Part shown: piece by piece, positions 1 to 9,050 of the stretch
Position numbering within the stretch: the stretch's first letter is position 1
How the letters are laid out: each line of letters begins with the position of its first letter
NCBI GenBank assembly: GCA_023382975.1
Contig: JAHDXO010000019.1
Location: 85,297 to 149,296 of the forward strand
From: Pirellulaceae bacterium
Lineage (GTDB): Bacteria; Planctomycetota; Planctomycetia; Pirellulales; Pirellulaceae
Direction: 5' to 3'
Length of the DNA: 64,000 nucleotides
Position numbers and translations under genes: made by a program
Notes under the pieces: model-generated
Told to the model about the DNA's origin: nothing
The model's input: only the letters and a program-made list of their open reading frames with translations
Databases searched by the model: none

Positions 1-2092
1 TTCGTACCCATCGAGCCCCGACAATCTTGCCGTGATGTCCCTTGCCGGACGAGTCCTTGAGTTCGTCCCCCCGGGCTTCCTCAAAATGGTACAACGCCAA
101 TGTGTGCTCGTCCGAACGGAATCGCGGCTCCGGAACGAACGCCTTCGAATACCGAGCGACACTTGACACACGTACCTCGTCGAGTACGCCGGGGAACACC
201 TCGCCTCCGTAGTAGTTTGCACCGATAACGAGACGGCCTACGCTCCCGGATGGCGGATCGCTTGGACCTTCCGCCTGTGTCGTGGATGCTGGGGCACCGT
301 CGATGAACAGGGTCCGCTCCCCACCGGAACCCCATACGGCTGCCAAATGCACTCGCTGTTTGGGGCGAACGCGACTGCCCGACCACAGTCTGTAGCGACG
401 ATCGGGCGTATAGTCGACCATGCTCCAGCTGCTGCTGTTCCCACTGGAACCAAGTTTCCGCGAATGCTCGGTTCCTCCCCAACCAACCACAGCGGCTTGA
501 AGGCCACTGAGGTGCTCCCACTCCTGACTCGGCGTGACCCAGGCTTCGACCGTCACGACCTGTTCCAGGGGCACTTGCCAATTGGGAACCGATACGTAGG
601 TTTTCTTGCCGTCGAGCTGCAGCCCGTAGACTGCTGTCGCGCTGCCCGCGCTCACCGTATTGGGCACCCCCGCCCCCTCGCGACTCGCGTCCCGGCGCAC
701 GATGATCCACACGCCCAGCAGCACCAGCAACAGCCCACCGGCAGCGACTGCCAGTATTCGCCGATCTTTCCACCAGGGCGGTCGTGGCGGACGCCGGACT
801 GGCTTGGCCACCGGGGCCAGAAGCCGACCGCCGGGCAACGACTGCTCTGTCTTCGGGTCCGTGCCTATCTGGGGGCCTGACCAAGCCTCTGTCGCATCGG
901 GATCGGTGACGAGGACCGGAGCGGGCTTGGCCATAACTGCGGGAGCAGCGGTCGGTGCAGGCTTCCGTCCCGCCGACGGGCGATGACGGGACGCGGCTGC
1001 CATGCCACGCAGGAACCCGTCAAACTTCGAGTCCTCCTCCACGCCGGTTTGCACGGTCGGGCTCACCGCCGTCCCGGAACGGCCCTGTTCCAGGTCGGCA
1101 ATCAGCGTCTGCATCGTCTGGTATCGATCCTCCGGCTTCTTGGCCACCATCCTGGCGAACGCGGCTTCCAACTTCGGAGTCGCCGCCGGGCACCCGCTGC
1201 GCAACGACGGAATCGGTTTCGTCTGGTGGGCCAGCAGTTTTTCGACTGCCGTTTCTCCCGCGTACAAGGGGCGCCCCGTCAACAAATACCACAACGTCGC
1301 GCCCAGGCTATAGATGTCCGCCCGTGCGTCGGCGTGCTTGGTGTCCCTCGCCTGTTCCGGGGCCATGTAATCGACGGTGCCCATGATCTGGCCGGTGCCT
1401 GTCAATTCGTCTTGCTGGACACCCGCCGAATCCAGCCGCGCCAAGCCCATGTCCAGGATCTTGACGGTCCCCTGTGCATCCAGCAGCAGATTCGCGGGCT
1501 TGATATCCCGATGCACGACCCCGTGCTCGTGGGCGTATTGCAGGCCGCGAGCCGCTTGCAGGATGCAGTCCAGAGCCTGATCCAGCGTCAGGACGCCATG
1601 TTGTCTGACCCGTGCGGACAGATCGCTGCCGTCCACGTATTGCATGACCAAGAAGTGGGTACCGGCAGCTTCGTCAGCGTCGTGGGCGATGACGATATTT
1701 GGATGTTCCAGCCGGGCAGCGGCTTTCACCTCGCGATGGAACCGCGCCAACACCTCGGGTGACCGCACGGCTTTGGGCGAAATGACCTTCAAAGCCACAA
1801 CCCGTTCCATCCGCTTATGCACGGCTTTCAGCACCATACCCATGCCGCCCTGGCCCAGCTTGTCCAGGATGACGTAGTTGCCCAGCAGCAGCGATCGGCC
1901 CTTACCTGCGTAAATCTGCTGGGCCTGATAGGCCGTGAGCTTCTTCTGGCGGACCAGTTCCCGCGCCAACTGCTCGCCATCCTGGGGCTTCTTGTCTGCG
2001 GGCAGGGCGGCGATCAGCGCATCGGCCTCGTCGCCCGACAGCAGCGTGCTGTCGGCAAGCTGACGCACGAATTGTTCGAGGGAGATCGCCAC
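1..2092 (-). CDS. Ser/Thr protein kinase with C-terminal LamG domain (partial, C-terminus off the left edge)
   Basis: Transmembrane Hanks-type kinase that would phosphorylate Ser/Thr on cytoplasmic targets and display a LamG (concanavalin-like) sensor domain outside the membrane. The frame is open from the GTG at 2092 to base 1 without a stop. In order: about 65 N-terminal residues, a glycine loop LGQGGMG near residue 80, the catalytic HRDIKPAN near 192, DMG in place of DFG, a proline-rich linker, one membrane helix at about 445-467, and a LamG domain from about 485 ending in DEVRVSSVARY and LALYHFEE, a signature I recognise from planctomycete LamG proteins. No ATG precedes the GTG in frame. 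The gene stands alone, pointing off the window; the C-terminal end cannot be seen. Kinase and LamG identities are secure; the ligand is unknown. Confidence 0.88.
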   Translation of the reverse strand, partial: MAISLEQFVRQLADSTLLSGDEADALIAALPADKKPQDGEQLARELVRQKKLTAYQAQQIYAGKGRSLLLGNYVILDKLGQGGMGMVLKAVHKRMERVVALKVISPKAVRSPEVLARFHREVKAAARLEHPNIVIAHDADEAAGTHFLVMQYVDGSDLSARVRQHGVLTLDQALDCILQAARGLQYAHEHGVVHRDIKPANLLLDAQGTVKILDMGLARLDSAGVQQDELTGTGQIMGTVDYMAPEQARDTKHADARADIYSLGATLWYLLTGRPLYAGETAVEKLLAHQTKPIPSLRSGCPAATPKLEAAFARMVAKKPEDRYQTMQTLIADLEQGRSGTAVSPTVQTGVEEDSKFDGFLRGMAAASRHRPSAGRKPAPTAAPAVMAKPAPVLVTDPDATEAWSGPQIGTDPKTEQSLPGGRLLAPVAKPVRRPPRPPWWKDRRILAVAAGGLLLVLLGVWIIVRRDASREGAGVPNTVSAGSATAVYGLQLDGKKTYVSVPNWQVPLEQVVTVEAWVTPSQEWEHLSGLQAAVVGWGGTEHSRKLGSSGNSSSWSMVDYTPDRRYRLWSGSRVRPKQRVHLAAVWGSGGERTLFIDGAPASTTQAEGPSDPPSGSVGRLVIGANYYGGEVFPGVLDEVRVSSVARYSKAFVPEPRFRSDEHTLALYHFEEARGDELKDSSGKGHHGKIVGARWVR

Positions 2093-2354
2093 GATGGTCT
2101 TCCTTCGGGGGCTGATCTTGGGCCGGAACCGAATGGTTCCAGCAGGATAGCACAAGCAAGGACGACCCGCCACTTCGCTTCGTGCCCACGTGGCGACAGC
2201 GGGGACCGTTTCGTCGGGCGACGCCGGAACGCTGCGCCCGGGGTCACGCGGGTTGCAGACTGGCAGCATCCGTCGGATCGCGGCCAAACGGCCACGTCGC
2301 GACCGCCGCGCGCTAATACGCAGACCAAGCCCACAGAAGCTGCCGTGTTCCGGC

Positions 2355-2933
2355 TCAGTTGGTCGCCTCGGGGAGCAACTGCATCAGCTCGTCGTGGGTG
2401 AGCACCGGGTTGAGCAGGGCCTTGATCTGTTCGGCCTTCATTGGCTCCTCGCCGCGGTTGCGAAGGGAGCCAACGTACACCCGTTGGGTATGCCCGAATT
2501 CGTCGTCCGCCGTCCTGCGGTGGATGTACACCGGCAACGCGGAATCAGCGGCGAACGTAGCGATCACCGCCTGTGCGGCGCCGACCGGAAAGTTCTGTCC
2601 AATCACAAGGTTGAGCCGATCGGGTGCGTCACGGTCAGAGCCGAACCACTCGAAAACAAACTGGTCAAGTTGCCCGCGGTCGTGCAGTCCGGCGACCAGT
2701 CGGTTGCGGGCGGCGTTGGCGACTGGCAGCTTCTCGTTGATCGAGATGACGTAGGGCCGCTTCATGTTGAACGTCCACTTGCCCTCGTTCGAGCTGGGCT
2801 TCGCCGGCCCGATCTTTTCGACCTCCAAGAATCCCGGCAGGTCGGGCGGCTGGGCCGCGGCCGTCCCCACGAGCGACGCGGCCAAGACAGCAACGGGCAG
2901 GACCGCACACGCGATCAGATAAGACGCACGCAT
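2355..2933 (-). CDS. Secreted hypothetical protein
   Basis: 192 residues beginning MRASYLIACAVLPVAVLAAS, a clear Sec signal peptide with a probable cleavage after ...GTAAAQ. The mature part has no motif I recognise; it carries a segment resembling a described scaffold (FVFEWFGSDRDAPDRLNLVIGQ) and ends ELMQLLPEATN. It follows the kinase-LamG gene in orientation (upstream of it, about 260 bp away), so it may be separately transcribed. Function unknown; a periplasmic location is inferred from the signal peptide. Confidence 0.7.
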   Translation of the reverse strand: MRASYLIACAVLPVAVLAASLVGTAAAQPPDLPGFLEVEKIGPAKPSSNEGKWTFNMKRPYVISINEKLPVANAARNRLVAGLHDRGQLDQFVFEWFGSDRDAPDRLNLVIGQNFPVGAAQAVIATFAADSALPVYIHRRTADDEFGHTQRVYVGSLRNRGEEPMKAEQIKALLNPVLTHDELMQLLPEATN

Positions 2934-3013
2934 CGGAAGTACCTCCCCTATCTAAGCGGTGGTTCTGCGTCGAAATCGGACCGTCGCAATCACTGTTACG
3001 GCCGTTTCGACGG

Positions 3014-3121
3014 CCTAAGCATCGTTCGAGAAACAACTGTCGCCTCGTCAATGTAGCCATCACACTCCGTGGGATGATCAGCAATAAACACTGGACAGTT
3101 ATTTCTCGAACGATGCCAACG
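3014..3121. mobile_element. MITE-like palindromic element, copy 1
   Basis: A 108-bp element whose ends GCATCGTTCGAGAAA (3019 on) and TTTCTCGAACGATGC (to 3116) are exact reverse complements; the arms continue inward as AACTGTC/GACAGTT after one mismatch. The centre forms a second small hairpin (CATC-A-CAC, loop TCC, GTG-G-GATG). A nearly identical copy lies at 40787-40894: the 98-bp cores differ at only two positions that I can count. There is no coding capacity. The shared flanks CCTAA and AACG suggest the element slightly exceeds its palindrome. A non-autonomous mobile element is the best fit; a structured RNA is the alternative. Confidence 0.7.
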
Positions 3122-3363
3122 TTGGTCAAGCTGGCAGTTCAGGCTAGCAAGCAACATTCCTTCAATCAATCGGTCGCGGCGTCTTTCTCGATTGGGGATG
3201 CTGTCCGGGACGGCAGGCTGCGTGGCCCCGACGCTGCCGGATCGCGGCCGGAGGCCAACGAGTCGGCCATCTCGCATCGCACTGTATGCCCGGCGACTCG
3301 CACAGGGTAAAGTGAAGCATCCTGAGCTTGTCTCGTGTGCGAAATCCCTGGTGGTCCTGTCCT

Positions 3364-3948
3364 GTGAGCGATGTCACCCAGATCCTATCCCGAATCGAAT
3401 CCGGCGATCCGAAAGCCGCCGAGCAGCTTTTGCCGCTGGTGTACGACGAACTGCGGAAGCTGGCGGCGAGGAGGCTGGCCCAGGAAAATCCGGGCCAGAC
3501 TCTCCAGGCGACAGCGCTGGTGCATGACGCGTACATCCGGCTGATGGATGTCGAGAAGGCGCAGCACTGGGATTCGCGAGGGCATTTCTTTGCTGCCGCC
3601 GCAGAAGCCATGCGGCGGATTGTGGTGGAAAATGCTCGACGGAAGCGAAGTCTCAAGCAAGGAGGCGCCTATGCCCGCGTGGAACTCGATTTTGACATTC
3701 CGGCGTGGGACGAGGGAAAGCACGATGTGCTGGCCATTGACGAAGTCCTGGAAGAACTGCGGCAGGAGGCGCCCGAGAAGGCGGCGTTGGTCAAGTTGCG
3801 GTTCTTCGCCGGCCTGAGCGAAGCCGAGGCGGCCGCCGCGATGCAGATCTCTCGCGCAACCGCTTCCCGCTATTGGACTTATGCAAAGGCTTGGCTGTTC
3901 GCTAGGCTGCGGGAACGGGAGAATCCTGAAGAACCGAAAAATCCGTGA
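3364..3948 (+). CDS. RNA polymerase ECF-type sigma factor (PF07638-like)
   Basis: A 194-residue sigma-70 family factor of the planctomycete ECF class that directs RNA polymerase to a dedicated promoter set. The sequence has region 2 features (AAEQLLPLVYDELRKLAA, GQTLQATALVHDAYIRL) and region 4 with a helix-turn-helix (GLSEAEAAAAMQISRATASR). I chose the GTG at 3364, giving MSDVTQILSRIE, because family members begin with this motif; an upstream ATG at 3328 would add 12 unrelated residues. It lies 75 bp upstream of a Ser/Thr kinase on the same strand, the usual partner arrangement in planctomycetes, so the kinase probably signals to this factor (inference). Confidence 0.9.
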   Translation: MSDVTQILSRIESGDPKAAEQLLPLVYDELRKLAARRLAQENPGQTLQATALVHDAYIRLMDVEKAQHWDSRGHFFAAAAEAMRRIVVENARRKRSLKQGGAYARVELDFDIPAWDEGKHDVLAIDEVLEELRQEAPEKAALVKLRFFAGLSEAEAAAAMQISRATASRYWTYAKAWLFARLRERENPEEPKNP

Positions 3949-4023
3949 GGCGCGCCGCGTGCCGATTTCGCATTGAAAGTAGTGGCTCGGAATTCCATGT
4001 GACCTTTTTCGGGAACCAAAATC

Positions 4024-6837
4024 ATGCTCGCCGACGCCGAAACGATTTTTCATGCGGCACTGGAATTGGCCGATAACGAACGCGGGCCTTACCTGGACAA
4101 GGCGTGTGCCGGCAATCCGCAATTGCGGGCCGACGTCGAGGCTCTGCTCCGCGCCCATGCGGAAGCGGGAAGTTTCCTGGAGAAGGGACCGTTGATGCGT
4201 GGAAAATCGCCTGATGCCGACAAGGGGGCCGAAAACGAGACCCAATCCATCCTGCGGTACGATCCGAATGACGACCTCCGCGCGGTGCTCGCACCAAGCG
4301 ATGTCCCTGGTTCCCTCGGCCGGTTGGGACACTACGAAGTGCAGCAGGTTCTGGGAAGCGGCGGCTTCGGGACCGTGCTGCGGGCCTTTGACGACAAGTT
4401 GCAGCGGATGGTCGCCATCAAGCTGATCTCGCCCGAGCTGGCCACCACGTCCCCGGCCCGCAAGCGTTTTCTGCGCGAAGCCCAAGCCTGTGCGGCGATT
4501 CGGCATGAGAACATCGTGCAGATCTACAACGTCGAAGAGCAGCCGTTTCCCTATCTGGTGATGGAGTACATTCCCGGCCAGACCCTCGAAAAGAGACTCA
4601 ACGAGCACGGGCCGCTGGACGTCTCGGAAGTCTTGCGGCTCGGCTGGCAGATGGCCAACGGGTTGGCTGCTGCGCATGCGCGGGGTTTGATTCATCGGGA
4701 TATCAAACCGGCGAATATCCTCCTCGAAGGCGGGCGCGACGATTGCGTGAAGATCACTGATTTCGGCTTGGCCCGCGCAATCGATGATGCCTCGCTGACG
4801 CAGAGTGGCGTGATCGCCGGCACGCCCATGTACATGGCCCCCGAACAAGCCCAGGGACTGGCGCTGGACCAGCGGGCCGATCTGTTCAGCCTGGGGAGCG
4901 TGCTGTATCGGATGGTCAGCGGTCGCCCGCCCTTCCGAGCGGAAACGACGCTGGCCGTTCTGAAGCGGGTTACCGAGGACACGCCGCGCCCGATCCAGGA
5001 GATCATTCCCGAGACGCCGGATTGGCTCTGCGCCATCATCTCCCGGCTGCACGCCAAGCGGCCGGAGGATCGCATCCAGACCGCGAAGGAACTAGCCGAC
5101 TTGCTGGCGCAGTGCCAAAAGGCGCTGGAGCTGGGGACGGCGCCCGTGTTGCCGTGGCCTGTCGTGCCCGCCGAGCCGGAGGACAGCTATGCCGCTGCGC
5201 AACCAGCACGGACGACGCCGAAGACCACCTCACGCCGATTTGCCGGCAGTGTCTTCGCTTCCGTGGCCGCCCTGCTGCTGATCGTCGTCGGGCTGGGGAT
5301 TACCGACGCGACCGGCGTCACCAACGTTCGCGGGACCGTCATTCAACTTTTCTCGCCCGACGGTACGCTGGTCGTGGAAGTCGACGACCCAGGCGTGAGC
5401 GTCAGCATTGACGGCGAGGAGCTGGTCATCACCGGCACGGGGGTTAAGGAAATCCGCCTGAAGCCCGGCCAGTACAAGGTGCTGGCCAGCAAGGACGGCA
5501 AGCTGGTGAGCCAGGAACTGGTCACCGTCACGCGCAACGGCCGGCAGGTCGTACGGGTCAGCCGCGAAGCCGGGCCGGCCCTCGCCACCGGGGACAAGCC
5601 GAAACTGGACACGGGTTCAGCCCCTGTGCCGCGCCCCGACGATGTCGCGCCAGGTTCTGCGGACTTGAGCCCCTTCGATCAGCTTCGCGCGGAAGACATT
5701 CCGGCTGAGGATCGCTTCGCGTGGCAGCCGAAGGAATTGGTGGCCGTGCTCGGCAGCCATCGGCAACGGCATCTGACGGAGGTCAACTCGGTCGCCCTGA
5801 GCGGAGACGGCCACTGGGTGGCCAGCGCCAGCGGGGCCTTCGGCCAAATGAACAGCGTGGTTCTCTGGGATCGGGCGACGATGAATCGGGTGGCGACCTT
5901 GAAGGGCAGTCACGGCGTGGCCTTTTCGCCCGACAGCAAGAACCTTGCCTGCGCCTACCCGGGCGACGCCATTCATCTGTACGACCTCACCGCGACGCCT
6001 CCCCAGTTGTGGCTGCGCGTGCCGAACTCCGCGCAGGTCGGGCACGTGGCCTTCGACGCCAGCGGCGAGCGATTGTATGGGTCCCACAAAGGCCTGCAGC
6101 GGTGGCAACTGACGGAGTCGAAAGCCGTCGAGCTGCCGTTCACTGAGTCCGAGAACCGCCTTGAGAAATTCTCTATCGATCGCGACGACACAACAGCCGT
6201 GTTGTTCGAGAATATTGCCTATCATCCCCGCTACATGCCTGACGCCTTGGTCTGGGACCTCAGCGGCGACCAACCGAAGCAGCGTTTTGTCATCAAATCC
6301 GAAGACCCGCAACAGCGGATCACCTCCGTCGCACTTTCTCCTGACGGCAAGCGACTGGCCACCGGGCAGTACGATAGAAAGGTGCGTCTCTGGGACATCT
6401 CCGCCGACTCGCCGCGGGAAGTGGCTTCGCTTGTTGTGTCAGGGAACACCTACATTGCTGATTTGGCCTTTACTCCCGATGGCAAATCGATCATCGCGAC
6501 TATGCATCTGAGCGGGGCATTTTTGCTGGATGTCGCCCAGCCCGTTCCCACCGTTCGATCGGGGCTGAGTTTCCACAACCGTCACGGGGCCGTCGCGATC
6601 AGCCCGGACGGCAAGGCTGCGGTGGTTGGGGACAGGTGGGGTTCTGTGACCCTGTTGAGTCTGGAGGACCAAACGCTCCGGGAACTGCTGGCACCCTCGG
6701 GGCATCGGAGCGCGATCGGTTCTCTCGAACTGACTCACGATGGAAGCACTCTGGTTTCCACTGGCTGGAACGAATATGCCCGCGTCTGGACCTTTGATGG
6801 CCAACGATTCGTGCCGACAGCTCAGACGAGCAGCTGA
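4024..6837 (+). CDS. Ser/Thr protein kinase with WD40 repeats, ended by an in-frame TGA
   Basis: Membrane-anchored Hanks-type kinase. Visible in order: an N-terminal helical region, kinase domain from about residue 102 (LGSGGFGTVLRAFDD), HRDIKPANILL near 226, DFG, GTPMYMAPEQ, a single membrane helix at about 409-428 (ASVAALLLIVVGLGI), a PEGA-like beta segment (VSVSIDGEELVITG...KPGQYKV), then WD40 blades such as VALSPDGKRLATGQYDRKVRLWD. The frame ends at TGA 6835-6837 in the middle of the propeller, and the same frame continues open to 7545 with more WD40 blades. The full gene would therefore encode about 1,173 residues. The upstream ECF sigma factor is the likely regulatory partner. Confidence 0.9.
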   Translation: MLADAETIFHAALELADNERGPYLDKACAGNPQLRADVEALLRAHAEAGSFLEKGPLMRGKSPDADKGAENETQSILRYDPNDDLRAVLAPSDVPGSLGRLGHYEVQQVLGSGGFGTVLRAFDDKLQRMVAIKLISPELATTSPARKRFLREAQACAAIRHENIVQIYNVEEQPFPYLVMEYIPGQTLEKRLNEHGPLDVSEVLRLGWQMANGLAAAHARGLIHRDIKPANILLEGGRDDCVKITDFGLARAIDDASLTQSGVIAGTPMYMAPEQAQGLALDQRADLFSLGSVLYRMVSGRPPFRAETTLAVLKRVTEDTPRPIQEIIPETPDWLCAIISRLHAKRPEDRIQTAKELADLLAQCQKALELGTAPVLPWPVVPAEPEDSYAAAQPARTTPKTTSRRFAGSVFASVAALLLIVVGLGITDATGVTNVRGTVIQLFSPDGTLVVEVDDPGVSVSIDGEELVITGTGVKEIRLKPGQYKVLASKDGKLVSQELVTVTRNGRQVVRVSREAGPALATGDKPKLDTGSAPVPRPDDVAPGSADLSPFDQLRAEDIPAEDRFAWQPKELVAVLGSHRQRHLTEVNSVALSGDGHWVASASGAFGQMNSVVLWDRATMNRVATLKGSHGVAFSPDSKNLACAYPGDAIHLYDLTATPPQLWLRVPNSAQVGHVAFDASGERLYGSHKGLQRWQLTESKAVELPFTESENRLEKFSIDRDDTTAVLFENIAYHPRYMPDALVWDLSGDQPKQRFVIKSEDPQQRITSVALSPDGKRLATGQYDRKVRLWDISADSPREVASLVVSGNTYIADLAFTPDGKSIIATMHLSGAFLLDVAQPVPTVRSGLSFHNRHGAVAISPDGKAAVVGDRWGSVTLLSLEDQTLRELLAPSGHRSAIGSLELTHDGSTLVSTGWNEYARVWTFDGQRFVPTAQTSS

Positions 6838-7545
6838 ACCAGTTCTTTCATCACTCCGACGGGCGATTACGTGATCGCGGGGGGAATCATTTTTCAACTC
6901 GATCCCGCCGGGTTGAGTCCGGTTAAGTCGTTGAACGGGCTCCCTTTGTGCCTGAGCGGCGACAGGAAGACGCTTGTCGTCGATGGCCTGGGCATTGTCG
7001 ACCTTGCGGGCACACTGTCGCAAGAGCGGCTGCGTCTGCCCGTAGCGGGCGTAGTCTTGTTCGCGGATCTGAACGCAGACGGCTCCGTGTTGGCCGCCTA
7101 CACTCGCGGAGACAAGCACGTCACTTGGTGGGATCTGCGCGAGAAGGATCCGCAACCCCAGCAGATTCCCTGTGACAACAATCGCCTGAAGAACCTGAAA
7201 TGGACGCCCGAGGGACAGTCGCTGATCCTGGCGGGCTCCGACGGGATTGTGGTCTGGGACTGGAACAAGGGACAACCGCGTGAACGTAAGCGTCGGTTGG
7301 AACTTCTGTTCGTCGTGGGCCTGGCAGTGGCGCCCGATGGTCTGACCTTCGCAACCGGATCTGAAGATGGTCGGGTCATCATCTGGGAGACCGCGACGCT
7401 CACTCCGCAGCGGGAGTGGACGGTGCCCACGCATGTCCAAACCGTCCAATTCGCCCCCGACGGCCGGCACCTGCTGCTGGGCTACGCCAACGGCGTGATC
7501 GAGGTCCTGCGCCTGGCGCCGGCCCCCGCGTCCGCCGGATCGTAA
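6838..7545 (+). pseudogene. WD40 C-terminal portion separated from the kinase by one in-frame stop
   Basis: In exactly the frame of the preceding kinase, codons after the TGA at 6835-6837 read TSSFITPTGDYVIAGGIIF and continue through several WD40 blades (FATGSEDGRVIIWETATLT, VQFAPDGRHLLLGYANGVIEV) to a normal stop at 7545. A GTG at 6871 could start a separate 224-residue protein, but there is no convincing ribosome-binding site and no domain boundary here. The simplest reading is one gene with a nonsense change or a base error; readthrough and a split two-gene arrangement are less likely. Confidence 0.7.
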
Positions 7546-7682
7546 CCACGACCGTGCTCGGCGAGGGGCTCTCAAGAGCGTCGAAACCGCCGACCCAAGG
7601 TCTCCCGCGATCTTGGAGACCTTCGGTCGGTCGGGTGGCTCGGTAAGAGACCGGCGACTTACGACTTGGCCCTTCCGGGAAT

Positions 7683-8639
7683 CTACAAGTCAATCTCCAC
7701 GCCGATGCCGCTCTGTTCCGCCTGGTTCAACACCCAACTGGCTGCAACCGCGTCCTGGACGGCAACGCCCACGGATTTGAAGAGGGTGATCTGCTGGTCG
7801 TCCTTCCGGCCGGCGGCTGTACCATTGACCACCTCGCCAAGTTCCGCATCCGGCGCGCGTCCGGCCAGGATCAGGTCGCCGGCTTCATGCTCGGCCGCCC
7901 GCCGGCAGTCGACCACGACATAAGCCCGGCCTACAGCGTGTTCATCCAATTCACGACGATCGGGCATGTAGACGCCAATCGCGTTGATGTGCGTTCCGGG
8001 ACGCACTGCCCGGCCGTCGAACGTCGGCGTCCGCGAGGTGGTCGCGGTAATCAGAATGTCGGCTTGCCGGACCACTTCTGCGACGGATTCAACAACCTCG
8101 ATGGCCGGCGTTTGCTCCTCGGCCGCCAGTTGTCTTTGCAGGGCGTGAGCGTTGGCTGGGACCGCATCGTACACCACCACATGGTCCAACCGGCGCACGC
8201 ACAGGGCGGCTCGCAACTGCATTTGCGATTGCACTCCGGCACCGATGAGTCCCAGAACGCGGCTATCCGGTCGGGACAGCAGGTCAACGGCCAAGCCGCC
8301 GCCGGCGCCGGTGCGAATCGCTGTCAGCCGGCGACAATCCATCAGGGCCCGAGGCGATCCGGTTTGGGGATCGAAAACCAACAACATCCCTTGAACCACC
8401 GGCAGGCTGAGTTCGCGATTACCGGGATAGGTCGTCACGATCTTCACGCATAACCCGGTTCCGTCCAGACTGGCAGGCATCAAGTGCGCGTCGCCGCACT
8501 CCATGTCCACACGGGCTCGCAACGGCATCACGGCCCGACCCGACGACAACGCGCCAAACCCTTGCCGCATCAACTGGATTGCCTGATCCATTGGCAGCAA
8601 CCCGGCGACCTGATCCCCAGTCAGTACGCGAATCGTCAT
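7683..8639 (-). CDS. Ornithine cyclodeaminase / mu-crystallin family protein
   Basis: 318 residues, the normal length for the family, which includes ornithine cyclodeaminase, alanine dehydrogenase and Delta1-pyrroline-2-carboxylate reductase; all are NAD(P)-dependent amino-acid or imine enzymes of the cytoplasm. Seen: the substrate-side segment GLCVKIVTTYPGN, the RTGAGGGLAVDLLSR stretch, and the Rossmann fold LGLIGAGVQSQMQLRA near residue 130, followed by DILITATTSRTPTFDG. It stands alone between the WD40 gene and the RAYT repeat cluster, so context does not choose among the three activities. It is confident as a family member, not as a specific enzyme. Confidence 0.85.
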   Translation of the reverse strand: MTIRVLTGDQVAGLLPMDQAIQLMRQGFGALSSGRAVMPLRARVDMECGDAHLMPASLDGTGLCVKIVTTYPGNRELSLPVVQGMLLVFDPQTGSPRALMDCRRLTAIRTGAGGGLAVDLLSRPDSRVLGLIGAGVQSQMQLRAALCVRRLDHVVVYDAVPANAHALQRQLAAEEQTPAIEVVESVAEVVRQADILITATTSRTPTFDGRAVRPGTHINAIGVYMPDRRELDEHAVGRAYVVVDCRRAAEHEAGDLILAGRAPDAELGEVVNGTAAGRKDDQQITLFKSVGVAVQDAVAASWVLNQAEQSGIGVEIDL

Positions 8640-8704
8640 CGTGAACTCCTAGCCTCTGCGTGTCGGACTTCTTGCGAGCCATCAGGGCGTGTTCTCCTCG
8701 ACCG

Positions 8705-9050
8705 CTGTCGCCGCTCCGCGGCTTTCGTTCTTCTTGGGCCGTTCTTCTGCGGGCTTACGCCCGCAGCTAAACGCTGTTGCCGCTCCGCGGCTGGAAATAC
8801 GGATTCCGCCGGCGAAACCAGCCGCGGAGCGGCGATAGCGTGTAGCCCACGGCGTGAGCCGTGGGACGCACGTCGTCCCGGTCCCGCAGAGCCGCGGAGC
8901 GGCGACAGCGTGTAGCCATGGGCGTCAGCCCATGGACCGTGAACGTAAGGTACATCAAGCCGCGGAGCGGCGACAGCGTGTAGCCCACGGCGTGAGCCGT
9001 GGGACGCACGTCGTCCCGGTCCCGCAGAGCCGCGGAGCGGCGACAGCAGT
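8705..9050. repeat. REP-like palindrome cluster downstream of the RAYT gene
   Basis: Repeated hairpins in two classes. Class A is GCCGC-TCC-GCGGC. Class B has a TAG foot, an 8-bp stem and a four-base loop: GTAG at 8842 with stem CCCACGGC and loop GTGA; GTAG at 8912 with stem CCATGGGC and loop GTCA; GTAG at 8980 repeating the first stem. Class A faces one way at 8705-8795 and the other way from 8818 onward, making an inverted arrangement. The two identical class B units are 138 bp apart (twice 69). The cluster ends at the RAYT stop codon. Confidence 0.85.

Noticed and set aside
3385..5052. Minus-strand 555-codon frame opposite the sigma factor and kinase
   Set aside because: Antisense shadow; no domain, while the plus strand has clear sigma and kinase motifs.
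6835..6837. Selenocysteine or programmed readthrough at TGA
   Set aside because: No selenocysteine-type context (no catalytic Cys position in a WD40 blade) and no hairpin of the required kind that I can recognise after the codon; mutation or error is simpler.
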